This document shows, one piece after another, positions 7,502 to 16,872 of a DNA stretch of 64,000 nucleotides; the stretch's first letter is position 1, and every line of letters starts with the position of its first letter. The stretch covers positions 47,869 through 111,868 of the forward strand of contig JAJVHX010000005.1 in the NCBI GenBank assembly GCA_022072405.1, given 5' to 3'. This DNA comes from Phycisphaerae bacterium (lineage in GTDB: Bacteria; Planctomycetota; Phycisphaerae; UBA1845; CAIVHJ01). The position numbers and the translations under genes are program-made. A model generated the notes under the pieces. The model was not told where the DNA came from. It saw only the letters and a list, made by a program, of their open reading frames with translations, and made no database searches.

Positions 7502-8035
7502 TCAACAATGATCGAACCAATCGAGTATCCGTTGCGTCACCTGTTCCGGAGAGAAGCGGGTGGTATCCAGACGCAGATCGGCCATCTCCTGGTATAGAGG
7601 GGTACGATGGTTGAGTACCTGCTGGATTTCTTCCCGCAGGGATAGCGAGGTCAGTGGCGGGCGCTGTTCATCGTTTCCCGTATCCTTCAGCAGGCGGCGG
7701 TGTAATTCCGCCTCTTCAGCACTCAGCCAGATCACCTGGCCCAGTTCGCGAATCAGAGTTCGATTTATCGCCGACTCAATAATCCCGCCGCCCAGACTGA
7801 ACACCAGCCGTTCAGCAGCCTGCTGAGCTGACAGCATTTCGGTTTCGAGTTGGCGAAACCGTTCCTCGCCCTGCTGCTGAAAAATCTGCACGATTGAACA
7901 ACCGGCTCGCCGGCTGATCCACTCATCGCTGTCGAGGAATGACCAGCCCAGTCGCTGCGCCAACAAACGACCCACTGTGGTCTTTCCGCTACCCCGGTAG
8001 CCGATCAGGATGAGATTGGGTCGGAGTGCGCACAT
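7502..8035 (-). CDS. aroK: Shikimate kinase
   Basis: A 177-residue kinase phosphorylating shikimate on its 3-OH with ATP. Residues 9-18 form the P-loop 'GYRGSGKTTV'; 'FLDSDEWI' carries the magnesium/shikimate-binding Asp pair; 'FSLGGGII' is the substrate-binding GGG; 'RPPL' is the lid arginine motif. Length is standard. The next gene upstream on the same strand encodes AroDE, two preceding steps of the same pathway, with a 111 bp gap. Its stop is 4 bp from the convergent DedA stop. Confidence 0.93.
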   Translation of the reverse strand: MCALRPNLILIGYRGSGKTTVGRLLAQRLGWSFLDSDEWISRRAGCSIVQIFQQQGEERFRQLETEMLSAQQAAERLVFSLGGGIIESAINRTLIRELGQVIWLSAEEAELHRRLLKDTGNDEQRPPLTSLSLREEIQQVLNHRTPLYQEMADLRLDTTRFSPEQVTQRILDWFDHC

Positions 8036-8146
8036 TGCTTTTGAAAAAACCTCGCTGAACAGATAAGAGCTGCGGGCTTCAGTCCGCGCGGAGCTGAGTC
8101 AGCCAGCGCGCACCGACCTCCTCGTCATACAGGAAACAGTATACTC

Positions 8147-9718
8147 TCAACTGGTCATTTGCGGTGTCTGATCGGTAACGGCAGGGAGACAGCGTCGGGC
8201 GGCTTCACGCATGACGCGTAGTGGTGGTTGATGGCCGGTCCAAAGGGTGAACTGCCGAGCAGCCTGACGAAGAAACAATTCCAGACCATTCATTGTGGCG
8301 CAACCTCGGCGGCGGGCTTCCCATAACAGCTTCGTCTCCGGCGGATTATAGATGGCATCAAAAACCTGGGATGACGAGGGAATGGCTGCCGGGTCGATCG
8401 GCGATTGATTTTCCAGTATACCCATACCCACCGATGTGCAATTGATCACCACATCACCGGTCAGTTGCGTCACTGGCAGCACGCCCCAGCGACAATTATT
8501 CGCTTCCGCCAGAGCACGCGCCTTATTACCGCTGCGGCTGTAAATCGTGACTTCCGCCTTGGCCAACCGCAGAATGGTCAGTAAGGTCCGGGTGAATCCG
8601 CCACAGCCAATCAGATCGTAACGGTAATTTCCCAGATCAGCCGTCTTGCAGCGCAACCCGAACTGCAGCCACTCCACCGCCGCCGGATAATCGGTATTCT
8701 CTCCGCTGATTTGTGTTTCGTTGATCATCAGCGTATTCAGCGCCTCCACCCGCCGACCGATGGCGGAGCACCCATCACCGACCAGTCGCCAGGCTGACTC
8801 CTTGTGCGGCGAGGTCACACTCAAGCCGCGGAGTTGCAACCAGGGCCGCCGCTGCACAGCCGCAATAAACCGCTCGAAACTCTGCGCCTCTGCCGGCACA
8901 CGAATAGGCACATAGACCGCATTAAGACCTTCATGCACCAGCGCAGCATTATGCACCGCCGGACCCAGTGACTGGGTCACCGGATCGCCGATCACCCCAT
9001 ACACCACGGTTTCTTCGTTGATCCGCCGCCAGCGATAAAGTTCCAGCAGATCATCCAGCGTTAATTGGTCTGTTGCCGTCGGCCGTTCAGCGGAGATGGC
9101 GGCATAGGTTAAGGAGGCTCCGAATTTCCGCCCCAGAATGCGTGACGGCCAGCCATCGGCCCCACTGCAGAAGATCGTTCCCGCAGCGTTGGCTTGGCGC
9201 TGCCATTCCAAAGCCTGAAAGTTTTCTTCGGGCCACCGATTGGCCCAGACCAGCTTGAACCGCTCCGCCCCACACTCCGCCAGTTCCCGAAAACGTTTGG
9301 CCAGCGCAGTGGTAGAATCTTCGCCTCGGTGATCACTCAGCAGCAGATGTTCCCAGTGTTCTTCCCGTCGGGTCGCCAGTTGTTCGACTTTCTGGCGTAT
9401 GGAGTCGGAAGTCTGATAGTAAGAGTACTCAAAATCGACCAGGCGCGGCTGACAGCTCGCGGCGGCCCGCAACAACCCCAGGCGGTCAACCAGACTCGAT
9501 TCATGGCCGCCGCCCTGCTCGGCGGCGCGATTACAGATCAGCAGCTTATCCGCATGCTCGCGCAACCAGGCTTCATACTGCGGCCATTTCTCCTGCTCTT
9601 CCGGCGTCAACAGATCCAGCCGCAGTTCCACCAGATCGGCACCCTTTTGCAACGCCAGATGGAAATCCGCCTGAAACTGCGACCAGGTGGGACTATATGT
9701 ACAGCCGCAAAGCCACAT
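8147..9718 (-). CDS. aroDE: Bifunctional 3-dehydroquinate dehydratase / shikimate dehydrogenase
   Basis: A 523-residue fusion catalysing two consecutive steps of aromatic amino acid synthesis. Residues 1-225: type I dehydroquinase, with 'DLVELRLD' (Glu31, Arg33), general base His130 ('LLLSDHRGED') and Schiff-base Lys155 ('AERFKLVWAN'). Residues 240-510: shikimate dehydrogenase, with 'GVIGDPVTQSLGPAVHNA', catalytic Lys306 ('SVTSPHKES') and Asp343 ('GENTDYPA'), the NADP loop 'GCGGFTRTLL' and the C-terminal 'NGLELFLRQAARQFTLWTG'. Oddity: the shikimate-binding S-K-S-P motif reads S-L-G-P, so the second serine is Gly252. The same fusion is known in plants and chlamydiae. No clear Shine-Dalgarno before the ATG at 9718. 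Confidence 0.92.
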   Translation of the reverse strand: MWLCGCTYSPTWSQFQADFHLALQKGADLVELRLDLLTPEEQEKWPQYEAWLREHADKLLICNRAAEQGGGHESSLVDRLGLLRAAASCQPRLVDFEYSYYQTSDSIRQKVEQLATRREEHWEHLLLSDHRGEDSTTALAKRFRELAECGAERFKLVWANRWPEENFQALEWQRQANAAGTIFCSGADGWPSRILGRKFGASLTYAAISAERPTATDQLTLDDLLELYRWRRINEETVVYGVIGDPVTQSLGPAVHNAALVHEGLNAVYVPIRVPAEAQSFERFIAAVQRRPWLQLRGLSVTSPHKESAWRLVGDGCSAIGRRVEALNTLMINETQISGENTDYPAAVEWLQFGLRCKTADLGNYRYDLIGCGGFTRTLLTILRLAKAEVTIYSRSGNKARALAEANNCRWGVLPVTQLTGDVVINCTSVGMGILENQSPIDPAAIPSSSQVFDAIYNPPETKLLWEARRRGCATMNGLELFLRQAARQFTLWTGHQPPLRVMREAARRCLPAVTDQTPQMTS

Positions 9719-10098
9719 GAATTGAATTACTCGTAAATATTGACCCGCATTTCGGAGACGATATTCCTACTTGTATTGCCGACTTCACACATCGTCAATA
9801 CCCATTCCATGACAACAGCAGGATTGGGGATAAATGATTATCGACCATTGAAACGGCGCTCTTTCACATTTGTGCGGAAAAAGTATCTTAATTTTTACTG
9901 TATGTAACTTCTATTCACCTTGGATTTTATTCGCGGACAATCCAATGTGGTTCCCTATGAAGAATTAATTAAGAAAAATTGAACACTTACGCATTCGTGA
10001 AAACAGTTGTCAGCATAATCCAATACTATGGCTATGCTTGAACGGACCTTCTCTGCTAATATGCTCCCATGACTCAAAAAGGGTAGGGAGCATAGTCG
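9719..10098 (+). promoter_or_regulatory. AT-rich divergent intergenic region with SD-masking hairpin
   Basis: This 380 bp gap separates divergent aroDE and the lipoprotein gene and is markedly AT-rich, as expected for promoters. Near its right end TATGCTCCC (10060-10068) pairs perfectly with GGGAGCATA (10086-10094), a 9 bp stem with a 17-nt loop. The right arm contains the lipoprotein gene's Shine-Dalgarno (GGGAG, 10086-10090), so the hairpin could mask ribosome entry. No gene seen. Confidence 0.4.
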
Positions 10099-11484
10099 AT
10101 GAAATTCAGTCGTGTTTGCGGGTGGTGGCGGCTAACGTTCATGGCGTTGATCCTGAGTTGCGGCAGTTGCGACGGCGAATCCAGTGATAATGACGATTCT
10201 GAGTCGGATGACAGCTCCGTCAGTTTTCCGGATCTGACTAGTGACTCACAAGTTGGCCCCGGTGGGGGTTTGAAGGTAGTGGCCATCGCCCAGGATGAAT
10301 CAGCACTGGGCGGCAATTTTTACGGCATGGTCGATGAGGCGGGTGAACTTTCCCTGACCGGCTTCGAAGCCGATACCGAGGAGACCACATTTCAGGCTGA
10401 AGTCGACGCCGAGTTGCAGATTGAACGCGTAGATATCAACGATACCGGCATCGATTTTTCTTACGATGAAACCACCTTCGATTTCTCCGTGCAGCGCGGC
10501 GACGCGGTGCTCTATAGCGGATTCAACGTGCCTCGACCCACCGCTGCTGATGACGAACTGGCTGATCGCCAGATCCGCGTCGTCCAGCCGGTGGATGTTC
10601 AGGATTGCCGCGATGCCCTGATCGCCACCGTCGCCACCCGCGCCGAACAGAAGCTCAGCGGCGCTGACACCGCCACTGCCGATGCAAACTTCATCAGTTG
10701 TCTGCAGGATATGCCGGAAATCCGGCGGATGGCCGCCACGGTCTGCGCCACGAAATTGCTGCTGGTGCCTGCGCTGGAAAAGCAACTGGCCCGTTGCCCG
10801 GACCAGCCCCATCCCGCCGTATGCACTGCTCGCACCGCCCCCGCGCTGCAGGCTGCCAAATTTTTCCGGCGGCAGCTGGTCCGACTCACCCTGGAGGTTA
10901 TTCAACAGATTCGCTTGACGGGTGAAATTTGCACGGTATCCGCATCACTTGCTGAAAATCTGCTGATCAACGGCAGTTTTGAAGAAGGTCCCGATTCCAG
11001 TCTCTTCCAGTCACTTGCCGGCCAGACCACGCCCGATTACTTACCCCTCGATCCGGGTGATATGTCGCTGCCTGGCTGGGTGGTGACCCGCGCCCAGATA
11101 GACATCGTCGAACAAGGCTATACGCCAGCCGACGGTATCCGCTGCGTCGATCTGAATGGAACGCCCGGCGCCGGCGGTGTTGCTCAGACCTTCTCTACCG
11201 TCGTCGGCCAGCAATATCTGGTCTCCTTCGCCCTCTCCGGCAATGCCCAGACCTCACCTGCTACCAAGCAGATCGGGGTCGAGGTGGCGGGTTTGTCCCT
11301 CGAATTCTCCACTGATCCGCTGGCGGCTAATCCCATAGTGGAGTATGTCACACATGCGTTCAGCTTTACCGCGCTCGCCAAGGAAACCACGCTGGAAATT
11401 TACAGCCTCGACGATCCCAGCTTCACCGGCCCGGTGGTCGATGATGTCATGGTGATTCCAATACCGGAGTCTGCACCCGAATAA
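10099..11484 (+). CDS. Secreted lipoprotein with C-terminal choice-of-anchor-C/DUF642-like domain
   Basis: A 461-residue protein with a lipoprotein-type signal ending at Cys21 (ILSC), followed by an acidic Ser/Asp linker (DGESSDNDDSESDDSS). The middle (60-290) is unrecognised and cysteine-rich (CRDALIATVATRAEQK, CLQDMPEIRRMAATVCATK, CPDQPHPAVC). Residues 295-450 look like the choice-of-anchor-C or DUF642 galactose-binding-like beta-sandwich: 'NLLINGSFEEGP', 'LPGWVVTRAQIDIVE', 'GIRCVDLNGTPGAGGVAQTF', 'YLVSFALSGN'. Likely on the outer surface. GGGAG precedes the ATG and lies in a hairpin. Its stop is 8 bp from the convergent methyltransferase stop. Confidence 0.7.
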   Translation: MKFSRVCGWWRLTFMALILSCGSCDGESSDNDDSESDDSSVSFPDLTSDSQVGPGGGLKVVAIAQDESALGGNFYGMVDEAGELSLTGFEADTEETTFQAEVDAELQIERVDINDTGIDFSYDETTFDFSVQRGDAVLYSGFNVPRPTAADDELADRQIRVVQPVDVQDCRDALIATVATRAEQKLSGADTATADANFISCLQDMPEIRRMAATVCATKLLLVPALEKQLARCPDQPHPAVCTARTAPALQAAKFFRRQLVRLTLEVIQQIRLTGEICTVSASLAENLLINGSFEEGPDSSLFQSLAGQTTPDYLPLDPGDMSLPGWVVTRAQIDIVEQGYTPADGIRCVDLNGTPGAGGVAQTFSTVVGQQYLVSFALSGNAQTSPATKQIGVEVAGLSLEFSTDPLAANPIVEYVTHAFSFTALAKETTLEIYSLDDPSFTGPVVDDVMVIPIPESAPE

Positions 11485-11491
11485 TCGGCCA

Positions 11492-12181
11492 TTATTTCCG
11501 CATCTTCATCGCCAGCAGCAGCGGCCAGCCGAGATATTTTTCCGCCCGGGGGGTTTGCTGTACCAGTTCGGCATCGGCGCGGCGTTCGACGATCTCCTCG
11601 ATAATCAATCCCGCATTGAGCGCCGCCATCACATAATCACCGAAGGTGTGTTCGTAGGCGGCGACGCGCACCTCGCTGCCGTCGGCGGGATCGGTGAACC
11701 GCGCGGTGATCCCCTTCAGATTCATGGCCGGGTGCAGCATGGTGATAATGATCTCGCCGCCCGGTTTGGCCACTCGCTGCAGCTCGCAGCAGGCCCCCAT
11801 CAGATCATCAAGGTGATCGGCCACCAGCGCCAACAACACCACGTCATAGGTGTCATCCTCGGCAGGCAGCGGATCGGGCAGCATGTGTTGATGAAAAGTG
11901 ACCGGCCAATCGGCACATTTCCGGCGGGCGATAGCCAACATACCGGTCGATCCGTCAAAGGCGTCAATCCGCGCTCCGCGCTGGGCCAGCCACCAGCTAT
12001 GGCGTCCCGTCCCGCAGCCCACGTCGGCGATCATCTGCCCCGGCACGTTGGCCAACCAGCGCTGCACCACGCTCTCTTCGATCAGTACCAGCGGATTCTT
12101 TTCGTCATCATAGATCGTCGCCCAGCGGTCATACCCCTCCTGCAGCCCCATCCGCTTCGGCATGTCTCGATCGTCATCCAT
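11492..12181 (-). CDS. Class I SAM-dependent methyltransferase
   Basis: A 229-residue Rossmann methyltransferase (Methyltransf_11-like): motif I 'IADVGCGTGRHSWWLA', 'IDAFDGSTGMLAIARR' (acidic residue binding the ribose), 'YDVVLLALVADHL' and 'AKPGGEIIITMLHP'. The substrate cannot be told. The open frame reaches 12253 but the preceding ~24 residues look non-coding and overlap a repeat remnant, so the ATG at 12181 is preferred. The 14-slot half-site array lies ~265 bp upstream of this start. Confidence 0.8.
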   Translation of the reverse strand: MDDDRDMPKRMGLQEGYDRWATIYDDEKNPLVLIEESVVQRWLANVPGQMIADVGCGTGRHSWWLAQRGARIDAFDGSTGMLAIARRKCADWPVTFHQHMLPDPLPAEDDTYDVVLLALVADHLDDLMGACCELQRVAKPGGEIIITMLHPAMNLKGITARFTDPADGSEVRVAAYEHTFGDYVMAALNAGLIIEEIVERRADAELVQQTPRAEKYLGWPLLLAMKMRK

Positions 12182-12233
12182 GCCCACTACTCTAACGCAT
12201 CCGGTATTTTCTAGCGAGTGTATGTGGAATTGG

Positions 12234-12276
12234 GGTACTTGGTAATGGCTCACCGAGCCGCGACCATAAGAAAGCG
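12234..12276. repeat. Degenerate MITE-like remnant
   Basis: GGTACTTGGTAATGGCTCACC followed by GAGCCGCGACCATAAG resembles the left end and core of the elements at 1801 and 16036. No matching right end is visible, so it is a truncated or decayed copy, just upstream of the methyltransferase. Confidence 0.5.
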
Positions 12277-12445
12277 TGTGAGTAGGTTATCGTTGAGGCC
12301 TAAGAAGGGAATGATCCTGTCTCGGCCAATTTCCTCGCGCCGGTTACTCAGCTAAGGTTCAGCGATCGGCGGACGAGTATATATAATCATCATGGGGACA
12401 GCGACCCGACGCAGAGCAGAACCGGAGCAGGGGCTGCTGAACGGT

Positions 12446-12594
12446 TGACCAGCGGCTGGTCAACGACTGACCAAAGGCTGGTCAACGACTGACCAAAGGC
12501 TGGTCAACGACTGACCAAAGGCTGGTCAACGACTGACCAAAGGCTGGTCAGCGACTGACCAAAGGCTGGCGTAGGGTTGACCAGCCGCTGGTCG
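12446..12594. repeat. Tandem array of alternating 6-bp half-sites at 11-bp spacing
   Basis: Fourteen consecutive slots start at 12446 and then every 11 bp to 12589. They alternate TGACCA and TGGTCA. Twelve match exactly; the slots at 12567 (TGGCGT) and 12589 (TGGTCG) are degenerate. Inner spacers alternate between ACGAC (once GCGAC) and AAGGC; the two ends use AGCGG/GCCGC-type spacers. Period of the full unit is 22 bp. No coding frame explains it. It lies between the 3' end of clpB and the 5' end of the methyltransferase gene. Confidence 0.9.
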
Positions 12595-12730
12595 ATGAAC
12601 CACCGTTTGCCGACTTCGTCAACAGCGGCGCCGGGACAATGATCCCTATTCCCACAACGCGCCACCCTACTCCGTTGCGCTATGATCCACTTCATGATTC
12701 ATCGACGATAACTGGACCCAGGAACGCTTT

Positions 12731-15364
12731 TTACACACGCTCTAAATTATCATTATTTGCCAATACTTCGTGTTTGATTTTGGAGAAATCGAAGCGGTCG
12801 CCGGAGGTGGTGACCTGGATGTCGTCGCCTTCGCGGAAATCGCCGGCGAGGAGCCGGCGAGCAAGCGGATTTTCGATCTGCTGCTGGATCAGCCGTTTGA
12901 GCGGGCGGGCGCCATAGATCGGATCGTACCCATCAGTGGCCAGTTTATCCCTGGCAGCGTCGGTGAGTTGCAGGGCGATCTTCTGATCCGCCAGCCGTTG
13001 CTGTAACAAACCCGCCTGGATATCAACGATCTTGCGCAGATGATTGCGCTCCAGCCGATGGAAGATGATCGTCTCATCAATGCGGTTGAGAAATTCCGGC
13101 CGGAAATGCTGCTTGAGCTCATCACGCACTGCCAGCTCCATCTCGAAATCAGCCGCACCGTTCTCCGACATCTGCTGAATCTGGGCCGAGCCGATATTGC
13201 TGGTCATGACGATCAGCGTGTTGCGGAAGTTGACCTCGCGGCCATGACCATCGGTCAGCCGGCCATCGTCCAGCACCTGCAGAAGCACATTAAAAACATC
13301 GCGATGTGCTTTTTCAATTTCGTCAAAGAGTACCACGCAATAGGGCCGGCGATGCACCGCCTCGGTCAGCCGCCCGCCTTCTTCATAACCCACATAACCG
13401 GGCGGAGCACCGATCAGCCGAGCCACACTGTGCTGCTCCATGAACTCGCTCATGTCGATGCGCACAAAAGCCGCTTCGGAATCGAACAGCAGCGCCGCCA
13501 GCGCCCGGCACAATTCCGTCTTGCCCACGCCGGTCGGACCCAGAAACAGAAACGAACCGATCGGCCGCTGCTGATCACCCAGCCCGCTGCGACTCCGCCG
13601 CACCGCGTCGCTCACCGCCCGCACCGCCTCCTCCTGCCCGACGACACGTTCCGCCAACCGCTGTTCCATCTGCAGCAGCTTTTCCTTTTCGCCCTCCAGC
13701 AGTCGATGCACCGGGATCGACGTCCACTTGGCCACCACCTCGGCCACGTCATCCACGGTCACTTCCTCGTGCACCAGTGCCCGGCCGGTAATTTCGATTT
13801 TGTGCAGTTCCAGTTCGATCTCCTGCAACTGCTTGTTCAAGTCACGCAGCTCACCATATTGAATACGAGCCGCCGTTTCGAGCTGGCCGCTGCGCTGGGC
13901 GTATTCCAGAGCCGTCTGACGCTCGGTAAGCTGTTCACGCAGTTCCTTGCTGTGGCGGAGCAGATTACTCTCGTGCTCCCACTGGGCGGTAAGCCGCGTA
14001 TTGTCCTCCTGCAGCTCCGCCAGTTCGCGCTGCACTTTCTCCAGTTGATTTCGCGAGCCTTCGTCCTTCTCCAGCTGGAGGGCTTCGCGTTCGATCTCCA
14101 GTTGCAGGATTTTGCGGCGGATTTCGTCCAGTTCGGCGGGCATCGATTCATTTTCGATCCGCAGCCGCGCCGCCGCCTCATCGATCAGATCGATGGCTTT
14201 GTCGGGCAGAAAGCGATCCGCGATATAGCGCTGACTGAGCGTCGCCGCCGCCACCAGTGCGGCATCCTGAATGCGCACGCCGTGGTGGGCGTCGTAGCGC
14301 GGTTTCAGACCGCGCAGGATGGCGATGGTTTCCTCGACGGTCGGCTGATCGACATAAAGCGGCTGGAATCGCCGTTCCAGCGCCCGGTCGCTTTCGATAT
14401 GCTTGCGATATTCGTCCAGTGTGGTGGCACCGATGGTGTGCAGTTCGCCGCGGGCCAGCGCTGGTTTGAGCAGGTTGCCGGCGTCCATCGCCCCTTCCGC
14501 CCGACCCGCCCCGACCACGGTATGCAGTTCGTCGATAAAAAGGATCACCTCGCCGGCGCTGTCGATCACCTCGCGCAGTACCGCTTTGAGCCGTTCCTCG
14601 AATTCGCCGCGATATTTGGCACCGGCGATCAGCGCCCCCATATCGAGTGCCACAATCCGCTTGTTGGCCAGTACTCCAGGTACATCACCCTGCACGATAC
14701 GAAGGGCCAGACCTTCGACGATGGCGGTTTTACCGACGCCCGGTTCGCCGATCAGCACCGGATTGTTCTTGGTGCGGCGGGCGAGCACCTGCATACAGCG
14801 GCGGATTTCATCATCCCGGCCGATCACCGGATCGATCTTGCCGCGCCGGGCCAATTCAACCAGGTCGCGCCCATAGCGCGTCAGGGCTTGATAAGTTGCT
14901 TCGGGATTTTCCGAGCGCACCTGCGCCCCGCCGCGGATTTCCCGCAGGGCTTGGCGGATGACGTCGACACTCGCACCGCACAGGGTCAGAACTTCCTTGG
15001 CATCAGATGGGACGCTGACCAGCGCCAGCAGCAGATGCTCCGTGGAAATGTACTGATCCTTGAGTTGATCCGCCTCTTTCTGGGCGGAGTTGAAAACTTC
15101 CTGCATTTTCGGATCGAGGCTGAGCTGCACACTCCCGCTGACGCGCGGCTGGCGATTCAGTTCCGCTTCCGCCACCTGCCCCACACGCCCGACCTGCACG
15201 CCGGTCTTTTCCAGCAGCGGCGCGATGATGCCGCCCTCCGACTCCTGCAGCATGGCGGACAGCAGATGCAGCGGCGTGAGCGAAGCATGTTGCATCGCGG
15301 CAGCCCGTTCCTGAGCACCCGCTACCGCCTCCTGAGCCTTGATGGTCATTCGATCGAAACGCAT
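12731..15364 (-). CDS. clpB: ClpB protein disaggregase
   Basis: An 877-residue Hsp100 ATPase that rescues aggregated proteins with DnaK. N-domain repeats at 1-150; first AAA module with Walker A 'GEPGVGKTA' (about residue 205) and '[14 protein letters not shown]'; coiled-coil middle domain (about 410-530), which distinguishes ClpB from ClpA/C; second AAA module with '[10 protein letters not shown]' (about 610), '[11 protein letters not shown]' and the arginine-finger region 'PEFLNRIDE'. Length matches E. coli ClpB (857). The usual C-terminus 'FDFSKIKHE' is followed by a short acidic tail. No CIRCE-like operator is evident upstream of the ATG at 15364. Confidence 0.96.
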   Translation of the reverse strand: MRFDRMTIKAQEAVAGAQERAAAMQHASLTPLHLLSAMLQESEGGIIAPLLEKTGVQVGRVGQVAEAELNRQPRVSGSVQLSLDPKMQEVFNSAQKEADQLKDQYISTEHLLLALVSVPSDAKEVLTLCGASVDVIRQALREIRGGAQVRSENPEATYQALTRYGRDLVELARRGKIDPVIGRDDEIRRCMQVLARRTKNNPVLIGEPGVGKTAIVEGLALRIVQGDVPGVLANKRIVALDMGALIAGAKYRGEFEERLKAVLREVIDSAGEVILFIDELHTVVGAGRAEGAMDAGNLLKPALARGELHTIGATTLDEYRKHIESDRALERRFQPLYVDQPTVEETIAILRGLKPRYDAHHGVRIQDAALVAAATLSQRYIADRFLPDKAIDLIDEAAARLRIENESMPAELDEIRRKILQLEIEREALQLEKDEGSRNQLEKVQRELAELQEDNTRLTAQWEHESNLLRHSKELREQLTERQTALEYAQRSGQLETAARIQYGELRDLNKQLQEIELELHKIEITGRALVHEEVTVDDVAEVVAKWTSIPVHRLLEGEKEKLLQMEQRLAERVVGQEEAVRAVSDAVRRSRSGLGDQQRPIGSFLFLGPTGVGKTELCRALAALLFDSEAAFVRIDMSEFMEQHSVARLIGAPPGYVGYEEGGRLTEAVHRRPYCVVLFDEIEKAHRDVFNVLLQVLDDGRLTDGHGREVNFRNTLIVMTSNIGSAQIQQMSENGAADFEMELAVRDELKQHFRPEFLNRIDETIIFHRLERNHLRKIVDIQAGLLQQRLADQKIALQLTDAARDKLATDGYDPIYGARPLKRLIQQQIENPLARRLLAGDFREGDDIQVTTSGDRFDFSKIKHEVLANNDNLERV

Positions 15365-15440
15365 GGAAAGATAGTCCTTAGTGGTTAGTCCTTAGCCGTT
15401 ACTCATTAGCGCGAGTAAACTTTAATTGTTCCGTCCGGTG

Positions 15441-15463
15441 TGCCACGGCTCGGTGAGCCGTGT
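15441..15463. repeat. Palindromic repeat, CACGGCTC family
   Basis: CACGGCTC-GGTG-AGCCGTG gives a 7 bp stem (CACGGCT/AGCCGTG). Related to the longer copies at 15871 and 23156. Confidence 0.55.
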
Positions 15464-15854
15464 GCTCTTTGGCCACTACTGATGAAACCGTGGCAACTCG
15501 ACGACCCAGTACATAAAAATTTTTAATCCGCTCCAGCCGTTATATGGCTGCTATATGATTCTCGGTTCCGATGCACGGTAACAGTCACTATTCCACTTTC
15601 CGGAAATTATAAGATGAGATTCGCTCTGGAGATATGATCTGAAGCGGCTGAATCTCCGCTGTCGTATTGGCAGTATGCTAACCCTTTGTCCGGCAGTATC
15701 AGGGATACTTACTACAGTGACACGGAGACACAGAGAATGAGTAAATCCGATAAACAGGATTATCGGAGCCTGTTTTGAGTCGATCGTCGCTTGAATGAGT
15801 AAAGCTTTTCTGAGCTGCGAAGAAGCCTTTGAGTCTGCTACGGCTATGTCCACC

Positions 15855-15900
15855 GTGGTGGACGCCCCTCTCCGGCACGGCTCCCAGAGCCGTGGCACAC
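15855..15900 (-). repeat. Dispersed repeat, CACGGCTC family (copy at 15.9 kb)
   Basis: GGCACGGCTC-CCAG-AGCCGTGGC forms a hairpin. About 45 bp here matches the reverse complement of 23156-23205, including the flank with ACGCCC, so it is a dispersed repeat larger than the palindrome itself. Confidence 0.7.
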
Positions 15901-16035
15901 CTGAACCACTGCCGGTTTTCTCCTGTTATTTACCATTTTCAGTATTCTCCGTATCTCTGTGTCTCAGTGGTTAGTCTTATTCAGCCGATAACAGAAGTGA
16001 AATTACACTGACGGAGCCTGGCAGTATGATTGACG

Positions 16036-16124
16036 GGTACTGGTAAAGTTTCACCGAGCCGCAACCGTCAGGGAGCGGTCTTCATGATGTTGTGATCGAA
16101 TAGGATTCAAACTTTACCAGTACC
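16036..16124. mobile_element. MITE-like element, copy 2 (89 bp) with target duplication
   Basis: Perfect 16 bp terminal inverted repeats: GGTACTGGTAAAGTTT (16036-16051) and AAACTTTACCAGTACC (16109-16124). The core (16051-16079) matches copy 1 at 1816-1844. It is flanked by an exact 8 bp direct repeat GATTGACG (16028-16035 and 16125-16132), the expected target duplication. It lies just upstream of a pilin gene. Confidence 0.8.
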
Positions 16125-16164
16125 GATTGACGAACGACAATTGACGAACGACGAGTCACCATTC

Positions 16165-16863
16165 ATGATTCACCATTCACGATCCACCATTCACGATCCA
16201 CGATCTGCCGCCTTCACCCTCGTCGAGCTGGTCATCGTGCTGGTGATCCTGGGAATCATCGCAGCCATTACCGTACCCAAATTCGGCCAGGCCTCCGAAA
16301 AAGCCCGGGCCAAAAGCGTCGCCGCCACCCTCCAGGCCATCAACGCCGCCACCCAGCAATATTTCCATGACCATGATGCTTATCCAGGGTGTGACCAGGG
16401 TGGAGTTTGTGATAATGGAGCCTTCACTTCCCAAATATCAATGTTTACTGATAAAAAAGGAAACTATAGTGCATCGCCGAGTACACAATTTAATTTGGGT
16501 CCGTATTTCGGAAGCCAAGGAACTGGCGTTGAAAAAAAAACCGCTTCAGATAAACCATTTCCGCCCAATCCATATTACAATTTGACCGGGAACAGCAATC
16601 GAAGAAACGATGTTTGGCCATATGCCACCCCCACTCGAGCTGTCGATCATTGGGGACCTCATACCGAATCAACACACAACCTGGGGTGGATTTTCGACTA
16701 CACCAACGGAAATTTGAATATATATTTGGGAGCAAATCCAGCTATACCCGCACCAGATACCGATCCATCACCAGATGATACATCATCAAAAATCAGTCTG
16801 AGCCAATTGATCATGCTGGCCGCGCCAGCCCCGATTGATTTCAACCATCCGGCGCTGCATTAA
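16165..16863 (+). CDS. Type IV pilin/GspG-like prepilin-leader protein
   Basis: A 232-residue protein with a type IV prepilin signal: a basic leader, then 'FTLVELVIVLVILGIIAAITVPKF' (quoted in part) with the essential Glu at +5 of the mature protein. The residue before Phe is Ala instead of the usual Gly. The body has GspG-like features ('AINAATQQYFHDHDAYP', 'PFPPNPY') and is likely exposed after export. A TTG at 16141 is an alternative start; neither has a clear Shine-Dalgarno. The leader codons are made of short tandem repeats (CACCATTCACGATC). It may be a pseudopilin of a type II secretion-like system; no other pilus genes are adjacent. Confidence 0.75.
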   Translation: MIHHSRSTIHDPRSAAFTLVELVIVLVILGIIAAITVPKFGQASEKARAKSVAATLQAINAATQQYFHDHDAYPGCDQGGVCDNGAFTSQISMFTDKKGNYSASPSTQFNLGPYFGSQGTGVEKKTASDKPFPPNPYYNLTGNSNRRNDVWPYATPTRAVDHWGPHTESTHNLGWIFDYTNGNLNIYLGANPAIPAPDTDPSPDDTSSKISLSQLIMLAAPAPIDFNHPALH

Positions 16864-16872
16864 TGTATTCTC

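Larger units (their letters stand above)
15365..16035. other. Repeat-rich intergenic region upstream of clpB
   Basis: About 670 bp without a convincing gene. It holds the palindromes at 15441-15463 and 15871-15900 and a spaced inverted repeat: CACGGAGACACAGAGA near 15719 versus TCTCTGTGTCTCAGTG near 15955. The clpB promoter must lie in its left part. The open frame at 15551-15898 is only the translation of repeat sequence. Confidence 0.5.

Noticed and set aside
12446..12594. CRISPR array
   Set aside because: The repeat is continuous with 5 bp constant spacers, not unique spacers of 25-40 bp, and there are no cas genes.
13040..15388. 782-codon plus-strand frame opposite clpB
   Set aside because: Rich in His/Gln/Arg as expected for the antisense of a GC-rich gene; clpB on the other strand is unmistakable.
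15365..15470. CIRCE-type heat-shock operator upstream of clpB
   Set aside because: No TTAGCACTC-N9-GAGTGCTAA-like inverted repeat was found.
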